A DNA stretch of 62,152 nt from a virus: positions 1 to 62,152 of IMG/VR virus record IMGVR_UViG_3300035523_000151; one strand, written 5' to 3'. The notes beneath the pieces are model-generated. The model had not been told where the DNA came from and made no database searches. It worked only from the letters and a program-made list of their open reading frames with translations. Position numbers and translations under genes: made by a program. Of the stretch, positions 6,516 through 14,624 are shown one piece after another (the stretch's first letter is position 1; every line of letters starts with the position of its first letter).

Positions 6516-7993
6516 AGCACATCGCCAAGTTGCGCCTGGAGAACTTCCAGAGCCACGTTGATTCGACGCTGGAGTTCAGCCCCGGCCTGAACATCCTGAC
6601 CGGCGAGAGCAACCACGGCAAATCGGCCGTGCTCCGGGCCCTGTACTGGCTCCTGTACAACCGGCCACAGGGCGTCGACCATGTCCGCTATGGCTGCCGG
6701 GAGTGCCGCGTGACGGTGACCATGAGCGACGGCGCTGAGATCGTCCGGGAACTGCGGCTGGCACCGAACGGCGCCGCCGCCCGGAACCGCTACACAGTCA
6801 CTCAGCCCGGCGGTGAACCGCAGGTATTCGAGGGGTTCGGCCAGCAGGGGATTCCGCAGCAGGTGACCCAGGCGCACGGCATGCCTATCGTGGCGCTGGA
6901 TGACGATCGGAAGCTGTCGCTCTCGTTCGGGTCGCAGCTCGAAGGCCCGTTTCTGCTCACCGAAACGGGCAGCATGCGAGCGGCGGCAATTGGCCGGTTG
7001 CTCGGGGCTCATGTGGTGGACGCCGCAATCCGAGACCTGCAGCAGGATCTGCAGCGAAACGGCGAGGCTGTCGCCACGCTGGAGGCCGACCTGACTGGCT
7101 ACGACGCCAAACTGGAGCCTTTCGCTGATCTGCCGCAGCAGGCGGCCCAACTGGAGGCGGCGGCGCAGATCATCGCAGCGATCCCGGCCCTGCAGCAGCG
7201 GGTCGACCAACTGCAGGGATTCCGGACCCGGCGAGATCAGATCGCCGCTGACGGAGCAGCGATCGCCGCCACCCTGACCGCACTGGCCGGCATCGATATG
7301 GCCGCCCTGCACCTGGCGCAAGCCAGGACGGCGCACGGTCGGGTGACGCTGCTCGGCACCTTCCGGGACCGCCGCCAGGTCATTCAGACCACGGCTGACC
7401 GCATCGCCGCCGTTCTGGCAGAGACGGCCGGCGTCGAAGCGGCGCAGGCGCACTTGACCGCCGCCCGAGTTGCCGAAGAACGGCGCAAGCAACTCGCCCC
7501 GTTGGTGTTCGAGACCGAACGCCTGCGACTGGCCAGGCTCAATATTGCGGACGCCCTGACTCAGACCGCCGGTGTGCCGGAGGCCGCCCAGGCCCTGACG
7601 GCCGCTCAGGCCGCCCACACCCGCATTCAGAACCTGGCCCCTCTCCGGGAGCGCCGGGACCGCATCCAGGCCGAGCGGGTCCGGATTGACCGGGCACTGG
7701 CCGAGACCGCCGGTGCCGAAGCCGCCGCAGTCACCCTCACGGCCGCCCGGCAGGTCCAGGACCGCATGAACCTCCTGGCCGGGCTCCGGGTGCGCCGGGA
7801 AACCCTCGCCGTGCAGCGCCAGCAAACCGAGGCGATCATCACACGGGCCAATGTCGACCTGGACACCCTGACCGCCGAATACGCTCAGACCCTGGTCGAA
7901 GCGAGAATCTGCCCGACCTGCGGGCAGTCAATTTCAGAAGCCGCGGCCGATGTCGCCGCCAATCGCAAAGGAGGACACGCCCATGCCGCTTGA
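6512..7993 (+). CDS. SbcC/Rad50-like ATPase, N-terminal half with zinc hook
   Basis: A 493-aa protein starting with the Rad50-type head (LRLENFQSH, Walker A GESNHGKS at residues 31-38). Several Ala/Gln/Arg-rich coiled-coil segments follow. These carry a loosely repeated ~60-residue unit (AETAGVEAAQAHLTAAR, AETAGAEAAAVTLTAAR). It ends with a zinc-hook CPTCGQS at about 467-473 close to the C-terminus. A normal SbcC continues with a returning coil and a second head containing Walker B; here that part is encoded by separate genes (7983-8240 and 8244-8903). It overlaps both neighbours slightly, so the complex is probably assembled from co-translated chains. Confidence 0.88.
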   Translation: MKHIAKLRLENFQSHVDSTLEFSPGLNILTGESNHGKSAVLRALYWLLYNRPQGVDHVRYGCRECRVTVTMSDGAEIVRELRLAPNGAAARNRYTVTQPGGEPQVFEGFGQQGIPQQVTQAHGMPIVALDDDRKLSLSFGSQLEGPFLLTETGSMRAAAIGRLLGAHVVDAAIRDLQQDLQRNGEAVATLEADLTGYDAKLEPFADLPQQAAQLEAAAQIIAAIPALQQRVDQLQGFRTRRDQIAADGAAIAATLTALAGIDMAALHLAQARTAHGRVTLLGTFRDRRQVIQTTADRIAAVLAETAGVEAAQAHLTAARVAEERRKQLAPLVFETERLRLARLNIADALTQTAGVPEAAQALTAAQAAHTRIQNLAPLRERRDRIQAERVRIDRALAETAGAEAAAVTLTAARQVQDRMNLLAGLRVRRETLAVQRQQTEAIITRANVDLDTLTAEYAQTLVEARICPTCGQSISEAAADVAANRKGGHAHAA

Positions 7994-8240
7994 TGCAGCG
8001 ACCCGGATTGCCGAGTTGGAGAAAGCCATCGGTGCCAAACGCACGCTCCGTGATACGACACTCGGTCAGCAGACCGCGAACCAGACTGCCGCCGACCAAC
8101 TCGCCACAGACCTGACCGCCGCCGGCGTCACCGCCGAGACCCTGGACGAACAGTATCGGCAGGCCCAGGAAGACCGGGACAGTCAGATCATCGCCGGTGA
8201 GGCCGCCCTCAACCCGCCCGCCGTCCCTCAGGAGGCGTAA
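7983..8240 (+). CDS. Small coiled-coil protein between the SbcC-like halves
   Basis: An 85-aa all-helical protein (RIAELEKAIGAKRTLRDTTL and DEQYRQAQEDRDSQI). The ATG at 7983 follows AAAGGAGG. It lies inside the split SbcC operon and could form part of the returning coil. Unknown otherwise. Confidence 0.65.
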   Translation: MPLDAATRIAELEKAIGAKRTLRDTTLGQQTANQTAADQLATDLTAAGVTAETLDEQYRQAQEDRDSQIIAGEAALNPPAVPQEA

Positions 8241-8243
8241 GCG

Positions 8244-8903
8244 ATGCCCGCCACCTACCAGGGTCTCCTGACTGAACTGGGCCGGCAGCAGCGGTCCCTG
8301 GCCGCCCGACAGGGGCAGCGGGATCAGATCGCCGCCGACCGGACCGCCTGCGAAGCTCGTCTGACCGCCACGAAAGCGCAATCGCTGACGTACGACTTGG
8401 CCGCCACGGTGCTCCGCAAAACCGCCGATTACGCCCGGGCGCTCGCCAAAACGCAGTTGGAGAACCTCGTTTCCGCCTATCTGCAGGCCATCTACGGCCC
8501 GAGCTACTGGTTCGTCATCGACATGGTTGAACGAGCCGGCAGGGCCGAAGCAGAGTTCTTCGTCACATCGGGCTTCGGCCCGGACGGCGGCCTCCTCAAG
8601 ACCAGGATCGAAAGCAGCCGTGGCGGCGGCGTGGCGGACATCGTGTCCCTGGCACTCCGGGAAGCGATGTTGGAGACCTACCGCCCACAACTGGAGGGTG
8701 CTCTCGTCCTGGACGAGCCCCTCAAGATGCTGAGTGCGGAGTTCGTGCAGCCCGCTGTGCAGTTGTTAACGGCCATCGGCCAACGGTATGGCCGCCAGCA
8801 AATCATGGTCACGCACGACGGCTACCTCGCCCAGAGCGGAGCCGCCCACTTCCAGGTCACGCAGCCCGATGGCTGTACGAGTCTGGTGACCCGGATTGCC
8901 TGA
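8244..8903 (+). CDS. SbcC/Rad50-like ATPase, C-terminal half
   Basis: A 219-aa protein with a short coiled coil (residues 1-75) and then the C-terminal ABC-type head. It has a signature-like SRGGGVADIVSLALRE (125-140), Walker B ALVLDEPL with Asp157-Glu158, and an H-loop MVTHDG (His191). No Walker A is present; that is in the protein at 6512-7993. The two chains together make one SbcC-type ATPase acting with the nuclease at 5469-6515. The start ATG at 8244 follows CAGGAGG. Confidence 0.85.
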   Translation: MPATYQGLLTELGRQQRSLAARQGQRDQIAADRTACEARLTATKAQSLTYDLAATVLRKTADYARALAKTQLENLVSAYLQAIYGPSYWFVIDMVERAGRAEAEFFVTSGFGPDGGLLKTRIESSRGGGVADIVSLALREAMLETYRPQLEGALVLDEPLKMLSAEFVQPAVQLLTAIGQRYGRQQIMVTHDGYLAQSGAAHFQVTQPDGCTSLVTRIA

Positions 8904-9363
8904 CCTGGCATTCACCCCCACCCCCGAAGAAGCGGCCCGCGCCGCCAGTCTCGCCGCCGCCCTCGCTCGGTACCACAGCGACCCAACGCTCGGCCTGCCG
9001 GTGCTCGACCCCGCCGCAAACCGCTGGCATGACGCAATCTATGTCCCGCCCGCACTGATCAACGGATTCGCTCCGTGGCCGGAGGGCTACGTACCAGAGA
9101 CGACGAGCGGCCCGAAGGGCATGTCGATGGCGGAGTTTATCAACATCCACGGCCCGGTGAAAGCGCCACCGAGTCCGGGCAGCGCCGCCAAAGCGGCCCA
9201 ACTTCACGAAGAGGACAAACCGGCCATCACCGCCCGGGAGAAGAAGGCCGCCGAGAAGCGCCGCCTGGAGGCCGAACGGGCTGCCAGAAAGGCGGCTGAA
9301 GAGGCCGATAAACAGCGCCGCCAAGAGGCGCAAGGCAGCCTGCTCGGATTGATTGGAGGTTGA
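8896..9363 (+). CDS. Hypothetical protein with charged helical tail
   Basis: A 155-aa protein starting at a TTG that overlaps the previous stop. The first half is proline-containing and globular. Residues ~100-145 form one long, highly charged Glu/Lys/Arg/Ala helix (AREKKAAEKRRLEAERAARK). The function is unknown; the tail suggests nucleic-acid or protein scaffolding. Confidence 0.65.
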   Translation: MPDLAFTPTPEEAARAASLAAALARYHSDPTLGLPVLDPAANRWHDAIYVPPALINGFAPWPEGYVPETTSGPKGMSMAEFINIHGPVKAPPSPGSAAKAAQLHEEDKPAITAREKKAAEKRRLEAERAARKAAEEADKQRRQEAQGSLLGLIGG

Positions 9364-9367
9364 ATAC

Positions 9368-9634
9368 ATGAGCCTGAATGCACTGTTAGGCATGATGGTG
9401 ATTGAAATCCGGGTTCTGGGCGCTCAGGGCTATGAAGAGTACGCCACGTTCGATCTCGCAAGGCCCCTGACCGACGCCATCGACGAAGCTAAGCAACTTG
9501 TGTCCGCCGGAAAGCACGGGACTTGCTACTCTGAGGCCAAGGTGGTGCTGGCGACCTACGCCGGCAAGAAGCCCCGGCGGCGGTGCCTACTGACGCTCGT
9601 GAAAGATACGGATGGGGTCACCGGTTACATGTGA
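9368..9634 (+). CDS. Hypothetical small protein
   Basis: An 88-aa protein, unrecognised. The ATG at 9368 has TGGAGG 6 bases upstream. The next ~220 bases up to the tRNA hold no gene that I can support. Confidence 0.65.
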   Translation: MSLNALLGMMVIEIRVLGAQGYEEYATFDLARPLTDAIDEAKQLVSAGKHGTCYSEAKVVLATYAGKKPRRRCLLTLVKDTDGVTGYM

Positions 9635-9852
9635 TGAGTTTCCCGGCGCCCGGTGCGAGTCCGGCGCCCCATCGCAGCATTCGCTGCCGGTGGTAACCGT
9701 CAGAGAGCCAGGAGAACCATTCGCCTATGCAATAGGGCGGGTGTAAGCGTACTGGACGGTATTGCATCTCTGGCGGCGACCAGCGGCAGCGAGGCCGCCA
9801 TGTCGACCCTCCTTCCCTTGGGCCGGGTACTCCGGTATCCGGCCACCTTTTT

Positions 9853-9929
9853 CGGGGTGTGGCTCAGTCTGGTAGAGCACTTGCTTTGGGAGCAAGATGT
9901 CGCTGGTTCAAATCCAGCCACCCCGACCA
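9853..9929 (+). tRNA. tRNA-Pro (anticodon TGG)
   Basis: A complete 77-nt cloverleaf with encoded CCA. The acceptor stem is CGGGGTG / CACCCCG, the D-arm has GGCTCAGTCTGGTAGAGC, the anticodon stem is CTTGC / GCAAG with loop TTTGGGA, and the T-arm is GCTGG-TTCAAAT-CCAGC. It lies inside the phage early operon, so it is probably made by processing of the early mRNA. It reads proline CCN codons, which are common in this genome. Confidence 0.96.
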
Positions 9930-9968
9930 CGATTCAACAACAGCAGCTTTTTGAAAGGGGGCTTGAGG

Positions 9969-10283
9969 TTGGCCGAAAAGTGGCTTCACGTCACCATGAC
10001 GGACGGTTCCGTGTGGGCGGTGCCCGCCAAGATTGTGGCCGAAAATCGGGCGGCTTTCTACGCCGAACGCGACACCGGCAAGCGCTCGGGCGAAGAGTAC
10101 GACCAGGTGTACAAGGAGGAGGTCGAGTTCGCTCTTGACGACGAGTACGAAATCACCGATTGGGCCGCTGGGAACATGAACTGGTCAGACGTGGCCGACA
10201 AGGCGAAGAAGGTCCAAGACCCGCCTCCACCCGACTTCCAAGAAAGCTGGGTGAACGGCGCCAAAAGGGTCGTCACGGAGTAG
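9969..10283 (+). CDS. Hypothetical early protein
   Basis: A 104-aa acidic protein (MTDGSVWAVPAKIVAENRAAFYA). The TTG at 9969 follows GAAAGGGGG; upstream in-frame codons lie in the tRNA. No family recognised. Confidence 0.6.
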   Translation: MAEKWLHVTMTDGSVWAVPAKIVAENRAAFYAERDTGKRSGEEYDQVYKEEVEFALDDEYEITDWAAGNMNWSDVADKAKKVQDPPPPDFQESWVNGAKRVVTE

Positions 10284-10310
10284 GTACCGCTGCGCAGGTC
10301 GTGCCTGCGC

Positions 10311-10490
10311 TGGTCTGGTGGGGGCCTGACCCACCACCAAGCCCAATCCGATAGGGCGATATAAAAAAGTCGGGGTCAACTGCGTGACGGACATCCGGCG
10401 TATGCCAGACCGCAGTAATGTTCGCCGGGCTCGGGGTCACCGTTAGCAACTGCAGGTGACTGGTCTGGTGGGGGCCTAACCCACCGCCAA
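10311..10490 (+). repeat. Two copies of a 30-bp hairpin repeat, 150 bp apart
   Basis: The segments 10311-10340 and 10461-10490 match at 28 of 30 bases. Each can fold as TGGTGGG-GGCCTGA-CCCACCA or its near copy, and the changes keep the pairing. They lie in a 319-bp stretch without a convincing gene (10284-10602) just downstream of tRNA-Pro. They may be RNA processing or regulatory structures. Confidence 0.6.
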
Positions 10491-10602
10491 CACCCCATAG
10501 TTCGAGTCTGCGCCGGTCTGCGGCTCCCGACCGGCAACGCCCAGGGGCGAAGCTCCCAGCGGCGCAGGCTCCAGTGTAGACCATCAGGAGGTGAGGCTCC
10601 GG

Positions 10603-10773
10603 ATGCCCTGCTACGATCCCTGGCCCTGGAATCATGCCTCCTGGTGGGGTGACCCGGCTCCCGCTGATCCGCCCGCCCGGCTGCTGGACGATAGCGGCGG
10701 CGGATTGGCAAACCGCCCGGTGCGGGGCACGCACCACGGCGCCCCTGCCCAGCAGCCCAGCGGCTATGGCTAG
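10603..10773 (+). CDS. Hypothetical small Pro/Trp-rich protein
   Basis: A 56-aa ORF starting MPCYDPWPWNHASWW with AGGAGGTGA upstream. No known family. Composition is odd and it could be a spurious ORF, but the ribosome site is strong. Confidence 0.45.
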   Translation: MPCYDPWPWNHASWWGDPAPADPPARLLDDSGGGLANRPVRGTHHGAPAQQPSGYG

Positions 10774-10823
10774 CGGAGCCCCGCCACCGGGGAACGCAGC
10801 CCCCACTTACCCCAGGAAAGGCG

Positions 10824-11015
10824 GTGAGGTCCACGCTCGGTATCGCAATCGTCGCACTGGCCCTCGCCGCCGTGGTCCTGCTGATGCTGGTCGCGGTAGG
10901 CGCTGCCGGTCTGACATGGGTGATTACTTACACCGGCAGGCCGTTGCTCTTACTTGGCGCTGCGACGTCAACCTCCTGCGCCGGTCATCCCGGCTACACC
11001 AGCGGCTTCGTCTGA
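10824..11015 (+). CDS. Small membrane protein
   Basis: A 63-aa protein with one long hydrophobic segment (about residues 5-35: IAIVALALAAVVLLMLVAVG). The GTG at 10824 follows AGGAAAGG. It probably resides in the inner membrane. Role unknown. Confidence 0.55.
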   Translation: MRSTLGIAIVALALAAVVLLMLVAVGAAGLTWVITYTGRPLLLLGAATSTSCAGHPGYTSGFV

Positions 11016-11045
11016 CGGAGCCCCACAAATGACTGTCCTGGCTAA

Positions 11046-11075
11046 CGCCCCTCGCCCAACCACGGGCGGGGGGCG
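11046..11075. other. Stable hairpin in the gap between small genes
   Basis: A 12-bp stem with one G-U pair (CGCCCCTCGCCC / GGGCGGGGGGCG) and a 6-base loop, not followed by a U-run. It lies in the 160-bp gap 11016-11178, so it may be an RNA stabiliser or attenuator. Confidence 0.45.
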
Positions 11076-11178
11076 ACACCACCAGACCTGTGGCGGCAGG
11101 GCTCCCACGGGAGCGAGGCCTTTTAGGCCGCCAGCGGCGCAAGCGGGGCACGATTCGGCTCCGAGAGGGGGTGAAACG

Positions 11179-11436
11179 ATGGTCATGACTCAACTGGCTC
11201 AGGTGACGATCGTGGTCAAGGGCAGGTCGGTTACGATTCATGCCGGCGACGTATTCGACGGAGGCGCTGGTAATCGCTTCGAAGTTGTGGATCTGGTGCA
11301 GCACGTCGACGAGCACGGGCAGGAGTGCGTTACCGTGATTCTTCGGCGAATCGGAACCGGCCATCTGCTGTCGGAGTCGCTGGAGCTGGTGACCGATCTG
11401 TTTGATGACGGTGATTACACGCTCCTTGACTTCTAA
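11179..11436 (+). CDS. Hypothetical small protein
   Basis: An 85-aa beta-rich protein (LAQVTIVVKGRSVTIHAGDVF). The ATG at 11179 has GAGAGGGGGTGA upstream. No family recognised. Confidence 0.6.
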   Translation: MVMTQLAQVTIVVKGRSVTIHAGDVFDGGAGNRFEVVDLVQHVDEHGQECVTVILRRIGTGHLLSESLELVTDLFDDGDYTLLDF

Positions 11437-11497
11437 CCCATCGACCATGCCCCACGTGGAGGCGGGGCGCACAACAGCGAAAGCGGAGGGAACAAGT

Positions 11498-12100
11498 TTG
11501 ACAGTATTGGCTGGTACCCGCGGCGCTGCTCTCGCTATGGATCTTGGTCTGGATCAGCACATGGACCGACTCAAAGAGCAGTTGGCGATCCCGGTGGAAC
11601 TGCGCAAGCAGCGGATCGAACTGCAGCAGGCTCTGACGACCCTGGAGCAGAGCGAACTTCTGTCGGCTCGGGATGCGGAGGAAGGCGACAAGGCCGCCAT
11701 CTATCTGCCTATCCTGGAAGCCAAGGATGCGGCCGGTAAGACCCGTTACGGCAACGACGATGCCCGCGACGCGGCTTTGAAGGTGGCCCTGCGGGCAGAC
11801 GAGTTCTATCAAGGGTCTCTTACCCGCCGACGCAAGGCCGAGGCCCTGCAGGCGGAGCTGAAGACCAAGATTGCCGAAATCGACGAGCAGATCAAAACCC
11901 AGGCGGAGACGTGCTGGGGGCTGCGTAAGCTCATTGACGGTGGCGTGGCGGTCATCAACGCCGTCTGTACCCTGGACGCTCCCAAGCTGCCCACGCAGAT
12001 TCCGCTCGTCATCACCGGCGCCCTGCCGGCGTCCATCCCGCTCGTGGCTCCGGCGACGCTCCCTGTCATCCATCTGGTTCCGACGAAGGAGGCCGCATAG
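11498..12100 (+). CDS. Hypothetical coiled-coil protein of the recombination/replication region
   Basis: A 200-aa protein with helices rich in Glu, Lys and Arg (LKEQLAIPVELRKQRIELQQALTTLEQSE and a second around residues 110-145), then a hydrophobic Pro/Val-rich tail. The TTG at 11498 follows GCGGAGGG. It is followed 3 bases later by the next gene. Unknown function, perhaps a partner of the downstream Cys-containing protein. Confidence 0.65.
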   Translation: MTVLAGTRGAALAMDLGLDQHMDRLKEQLAIPVELRKQRIELQQALTTLEQSELLSARDAEEGDKAAIYLPILEAKDAAGKTRYGNDDARDAALKVALRADEFYQGSLTRRRKAEALQAELKTKIAEIDEQIKTQAETCWGLRKLIDGGVAVINAVCTLDAPKLPTQIPLVITGALPASIPLVAPATLPVIHLVPTKEAA

Positions 12101-12103
12101 CAC

Positions 12104-13021
12104 ATGACTGCTGCTGTTACTACGATTCCGAACCCCGATGATCAGCCCAAGTATTTGCTCTTGATTCCTGAACACCTTCGGCCTGCCCTGGTTAACCTGA
12201 GCCCGCGTGAGCAGATCGTTGCTGCCCGGATGGACAAGCAGCTTCTGGCGAAACTCACGCCCGACGAGGCCCGGGAAATGGTCGCCGAGATCGCCGGCAA
12301 TCTGGAGACGGATGAAAAAACGCCGTACATTCCCGAGGTCATCGAAATCATTCACGCGGGCCAGGTGTTTAAGACTGCTGATGGGCAGATTCTTGGCGGC
12401 ACTCTGGAGGGCATCGTCGTCCACCACCACCCGACTCGTGGTGTCTGGCAAGAGGGCGAGAAACTGCCGCTGTGTGCCAGCCTGGACGGCATCACCGGCC
12501 ACGCCCGGCCCGATGCCGGTCCGGACTTCCCGTGGGCCATCAACAAGGAAGGTAGCGGGCCCTGCACGGCCTGTCCGTGGGACGCCTGGGGTTCGGACCC
12601 GGATTCAACGGACCCGAACAGCAACGCCAAGCGGTGCCGGGAGAAGGAGCGCCTGTTCTTCCTGACAGATGACCGCTCCTTGCCGGCGCTGATCGGCATT
12701 CCCCCCAAGAGCCTGACTTTCTGGCGTGAATTTGTGAGCAACCTCCGTAACCGCAAACCCTTGATCACCACCCGGATGGTGCGGGTCAAGCTGACGCTGG
12801 AGAAGGCTGAAAAGCCCGGTCAGGTCTTCAGCCTGGTCAAGCCGTCGACGGTGGCAAAGCTGGATGACCAGACCTTCCTGGACGCCTCTCGGATGTCTAG
12901 GGCCATCGTAGAAGCCGCCAAGAAGATCGGTATCGAGGTGGGCGAGCACTACGACGAGCCGAACAGCGAGAACGGCGCCGCCGACAAGTCGGCCGACTAC
13001 AAGCCGAACGAGCATTTCTAA
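12104..13021 (+). CDS. Conserved phage-type protein with four-cysteine cluster, possible nucleic-acid binding
   Basis: A 305-aa protein. The centre carries Cys in KLPLCASLDG, GPCTACPWDAWG and NAKRCREKERLFFL, a spacing that looks like a zinc site. From memory, similar Cys patterns occur in phage proteins of replication modules whose function is not settled. The region after it (LPALIGIPPKSLTFWREFV) resembles the same group. A single-stranded DNA binding role is possible but inferred. A terminator-like hairpin follows at 13071-13109. Confidence 0.6.
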   Translation: MTAAVTTIPNPDDQPKYLLLIPEHLRPALVNLSPREQIVAARMDKQLLAKLTPDEAREMVAEIAGNLETDEKTPYIPEVIEIIHAGQVFKTADGQILGGTLEGIVVHHHPTRGVWQEGEKLPLCASLDGITGHARPDAGPDFPWAINKEGSGPCTACPWDAWGSDPDSTDPNSNAKRCREKERLFFLTDDRSLPALIGIPPKSLTFWREFVSNLRNRKPLITTRMVRVKLTLEKAEKPGQVFSLVKPSTVAKLDDQTFLDASRMSRAIVEAAKKIGIEVGEHYDEPNSENGAADKSADYKPNEHF

Positions 13022-13070
13022 AACCCAAAGCGCCCCCGCCCTGCGCTAACAGGGTAGAGGCGCCACAACC

Positions 13071-13109
13071 GGGGCCGGTGCGACCTGTGCAAGAGCGTAC
13101 ACCGGCCCC
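13071..13109 (+). terminator. Terminator-like hairpin before the transglycosylase gene
   Basis: GGGGCCGGTG pairs with CACCGGCCCC around a 19-base loop, followed by ATTTGC. The U-run is weak, so it may attenuate rather than stop early transcription. Confidence 0.5.
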
Positions 13110-13133
13110 ATTTGCTTCGATAAGGAGCACGGC

Positions 13134-13760
13134 ATGACCTACCTGAAGGCATTCATTTTCGTGGTCAGCCTCGCGGCTGCCACGAGTACCGCTTTCGGTC
13201 CCTCCGGACTGATAACCCGACCGGCCCCCACCACGGCGGCCCGGCCTGCCTCACCAGCGGGAATCGAACGGGCCGCCGCCGTCCGGCGGGAGATTGAGCA
13301 GCAGAACGCCGAGGTAACGGCCCGCCTGGAGGCCGCAGAGCGCCACCTGGCCGCCCTGCAGCGCATCGCCCCCATCGTACCGCCGAGGTACCGGGAGGCC
13401 GTCCTGGAGGCCGCAGCGCACAACGATCTGGATCCGCTGGACCTGGCCGCCGTGGGCTACGTGGAGTCCCGCTGGGACTGCACGGCGAAGGGCAGCGCCG
13501 GTGAGGTCGGATGCCTGCAACTGCTTCCATCCACAGCAGCGCAGGTCGCCCGGCACGTCGGACTGACGACGTACGACCTGGCCGACCCCAGCACCAACAT
13601 CGCCCTTGGGGCCGCGTACCTGCGGATGCAGGTCACCGCCGAGGGTGGTATCGACCGGGCGCTGGCCGCCTATAACGGCGGGCCGGCCGCGATGGAACGA
13701 AAACCGCTGTCCGCCAGGGCCTACCTGGGCCGGGTGCGGGCGGCGCAGGCGAAAGGGTGA
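13134..13760 (+). CDS. Secreted lytic transglycosylase (SLT domain)
   Basis: A 208-aa protein that cleaves peptidoglycan glycan strands. It has an N-terminal hydrophobic signal (residues 4-21), a coiled-coil linker (44-78) and an SLT domain (about 84-195). The catalytic Glu111 lies in YVESRWD, and there is the family motif GEVGCLQLLPSTA and a final AYNGGPAAM. The ATG at 13134 follows AAGGAG. It lies in the early operon between DNA-metabolism genes, far from the lysis and tail genes. That suggests a role at an early stage or as lysogenic cargo rather than lysis. Confidence 0.88.
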   Translation: MTYLKAFIFVVSLAAATSTAFGPSGLITRPAPTTAARPASPAGIERAAAVRREIEQQNAEVTARLEAAERHLAALQRIAPIVPPRYREAVLEAAAHNDLDPLDLAAVGYVESRWDCTAKGSAGEVGCLQLLPSTAAQVARHVGLTTYDLADPSTNIALGAAYLRMQVTAEGGIDRALAAYNGGPAAMERKPLSARAYLGRVRAAQAKG

Positions 13761-13763
13761 TTG

Positions 13764-14081
13764 ATGAGCGTGGAACCGGTCATTTGGACTGACGTCCGGG
13801 GCCGTCTGCTACATCCGGTCCTGGCACACAACACCCAATCCGGTACCCGGGAGGTGGAGGCCAGACTCTGGCACACACCCGACGACCCGGAGCAGGTCTA
13901 CAAGCTGACGTTCCGGCTGGTGGCAATCGGCGCTGATGTTGATATCTGGGTTCGGAAATATGCACAGGGCGACAAGACCATCAACTCCGCCCACGCGGCG
14001 TATTTCGACTGGCAACGCCGGGCGGAGCGGTGGCTGCAGGGCGAGTCACTGAGCGTAGTACGGCCCCGCATGAATCGGTGA
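13764..14081 (+). CDS. Hypothetical protein
   Basis: A 105-aa protein, beta-rich then helical (HAAYFDWQRRAERWLQGES). The ATG at 13764 follows AAAGGGTGA. It probably belongs to one transcript with the transglycosylase. Unrecognised. Confidence 0.6.
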   Translation: MSVEPVIWTDVRGRLLHPVLAHNTQSGTREVEARLWHTPDDPEQVYKLTFRLVAIGADVDIWVRKYAQGDKTINSAHAAYFDWQRRAERWLQGESLSVVRPRMNR

Positions 14082-14122
14082 CCAACGAACAAGGGGGCGC
14101 CGGACGCCGGCGCCCCGAGGGG

Positions 14123-14397
14123 GTGAGGGTACGAGACTACGAGACAAGAAAACCGGCATCGAGTACGACGGTGACCGGTTCAACACCAGCGCTATCGACG
14201 AAATCATCGTCGGCAACGATGACGGTATGGATTCCGCTTACCAGCGGGACTTCGACGTCCTCCTGGAAGCCAAGCGGGAATGGAAGGATCTGAATCAGGC
14301 GTTCCACGATCGCGACGTCATCATCGACAACTACAACACCAGATTCTTTGAGCCCCAGACACCGGAAGACCGGGAACGGGGCCACACCCTGTACTGA
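14123..14397 (+). CDS. Hypothetical protein lacking a normal start; possible -1 frameshift
   Basis: The frame ending at TGA 14395-14397 reads as a natural acidic protein from about 14146 (TGIEYDGDRFNTSAIDEI through NTRFFEPQTPEDRERGHTLY). It has no ATG, GTG or TTG between its upstream stop (14071) and 14227. A good ribosome site (GAGGGGGTGAG) serves the GTG at 14123 in the next frame (MRVRDYETRK). A -1 slip on AAA at 14150-14152 would join the two exactly as ...ETRK-TGIEYD.... It may be programmed, a real mutation, or a sequencing indel. Confidence 0.5.
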
Positions 14398-14624
14398 TGG
14401 GAACTTCTCTCCCCCTCGACTGCATCCCCCATCTTCGGGGCACCCCGCCCCCTACCAACTGCCCCCGGTGCGCGAATGCACCACCGTGGGCGAGAAGTAC
14501 GAAGGCGTGGGAAGCTGTTCCGCCCGGCTGGGCACAACGGCTCCGGGAGCGGGGGTTGCGGCCCTTGGCGCAGTGCTCCGGGTGTATGAGTGTCCTCGTT
14601 GAAGTGGAGGTGTTACCCGAATGA
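14397..14624 (+). CDS. Small zinc-ribbon protein
   Basis: A 75-aa protein with paired CxxC motifs (NCPRC at ~22-25 and QCSGC at ~60-63), a probable single zinc site. The ATG overlaps the preceding stop codon (TGATG) and the 3' end overlaps the next gene by four bases. Likely nucleic-acid or protein binding; specific role unknown. Confidence 0.65.
   Translation: MGTSLPLDCIPHLRGTPPPTNCPRCANAPPWARSTKAWEAVPPGWAQRLRERGLRPLAQCSGCMSVLVEVEVLPE

Noticed and set aside
9635-9720. Second tRNA-like segment before tRNA-Pro
   Set aside because: GGTGCGAGTCC resembles a T-arm but no acceptor or anticodon arm can be built around it.
9700-9930. Leftward ORF with VGVAGFEPATSCSQSK-type text
   Set aside because: It is the antisense translation of tRNA-Pro, a known false-annotation pattern.
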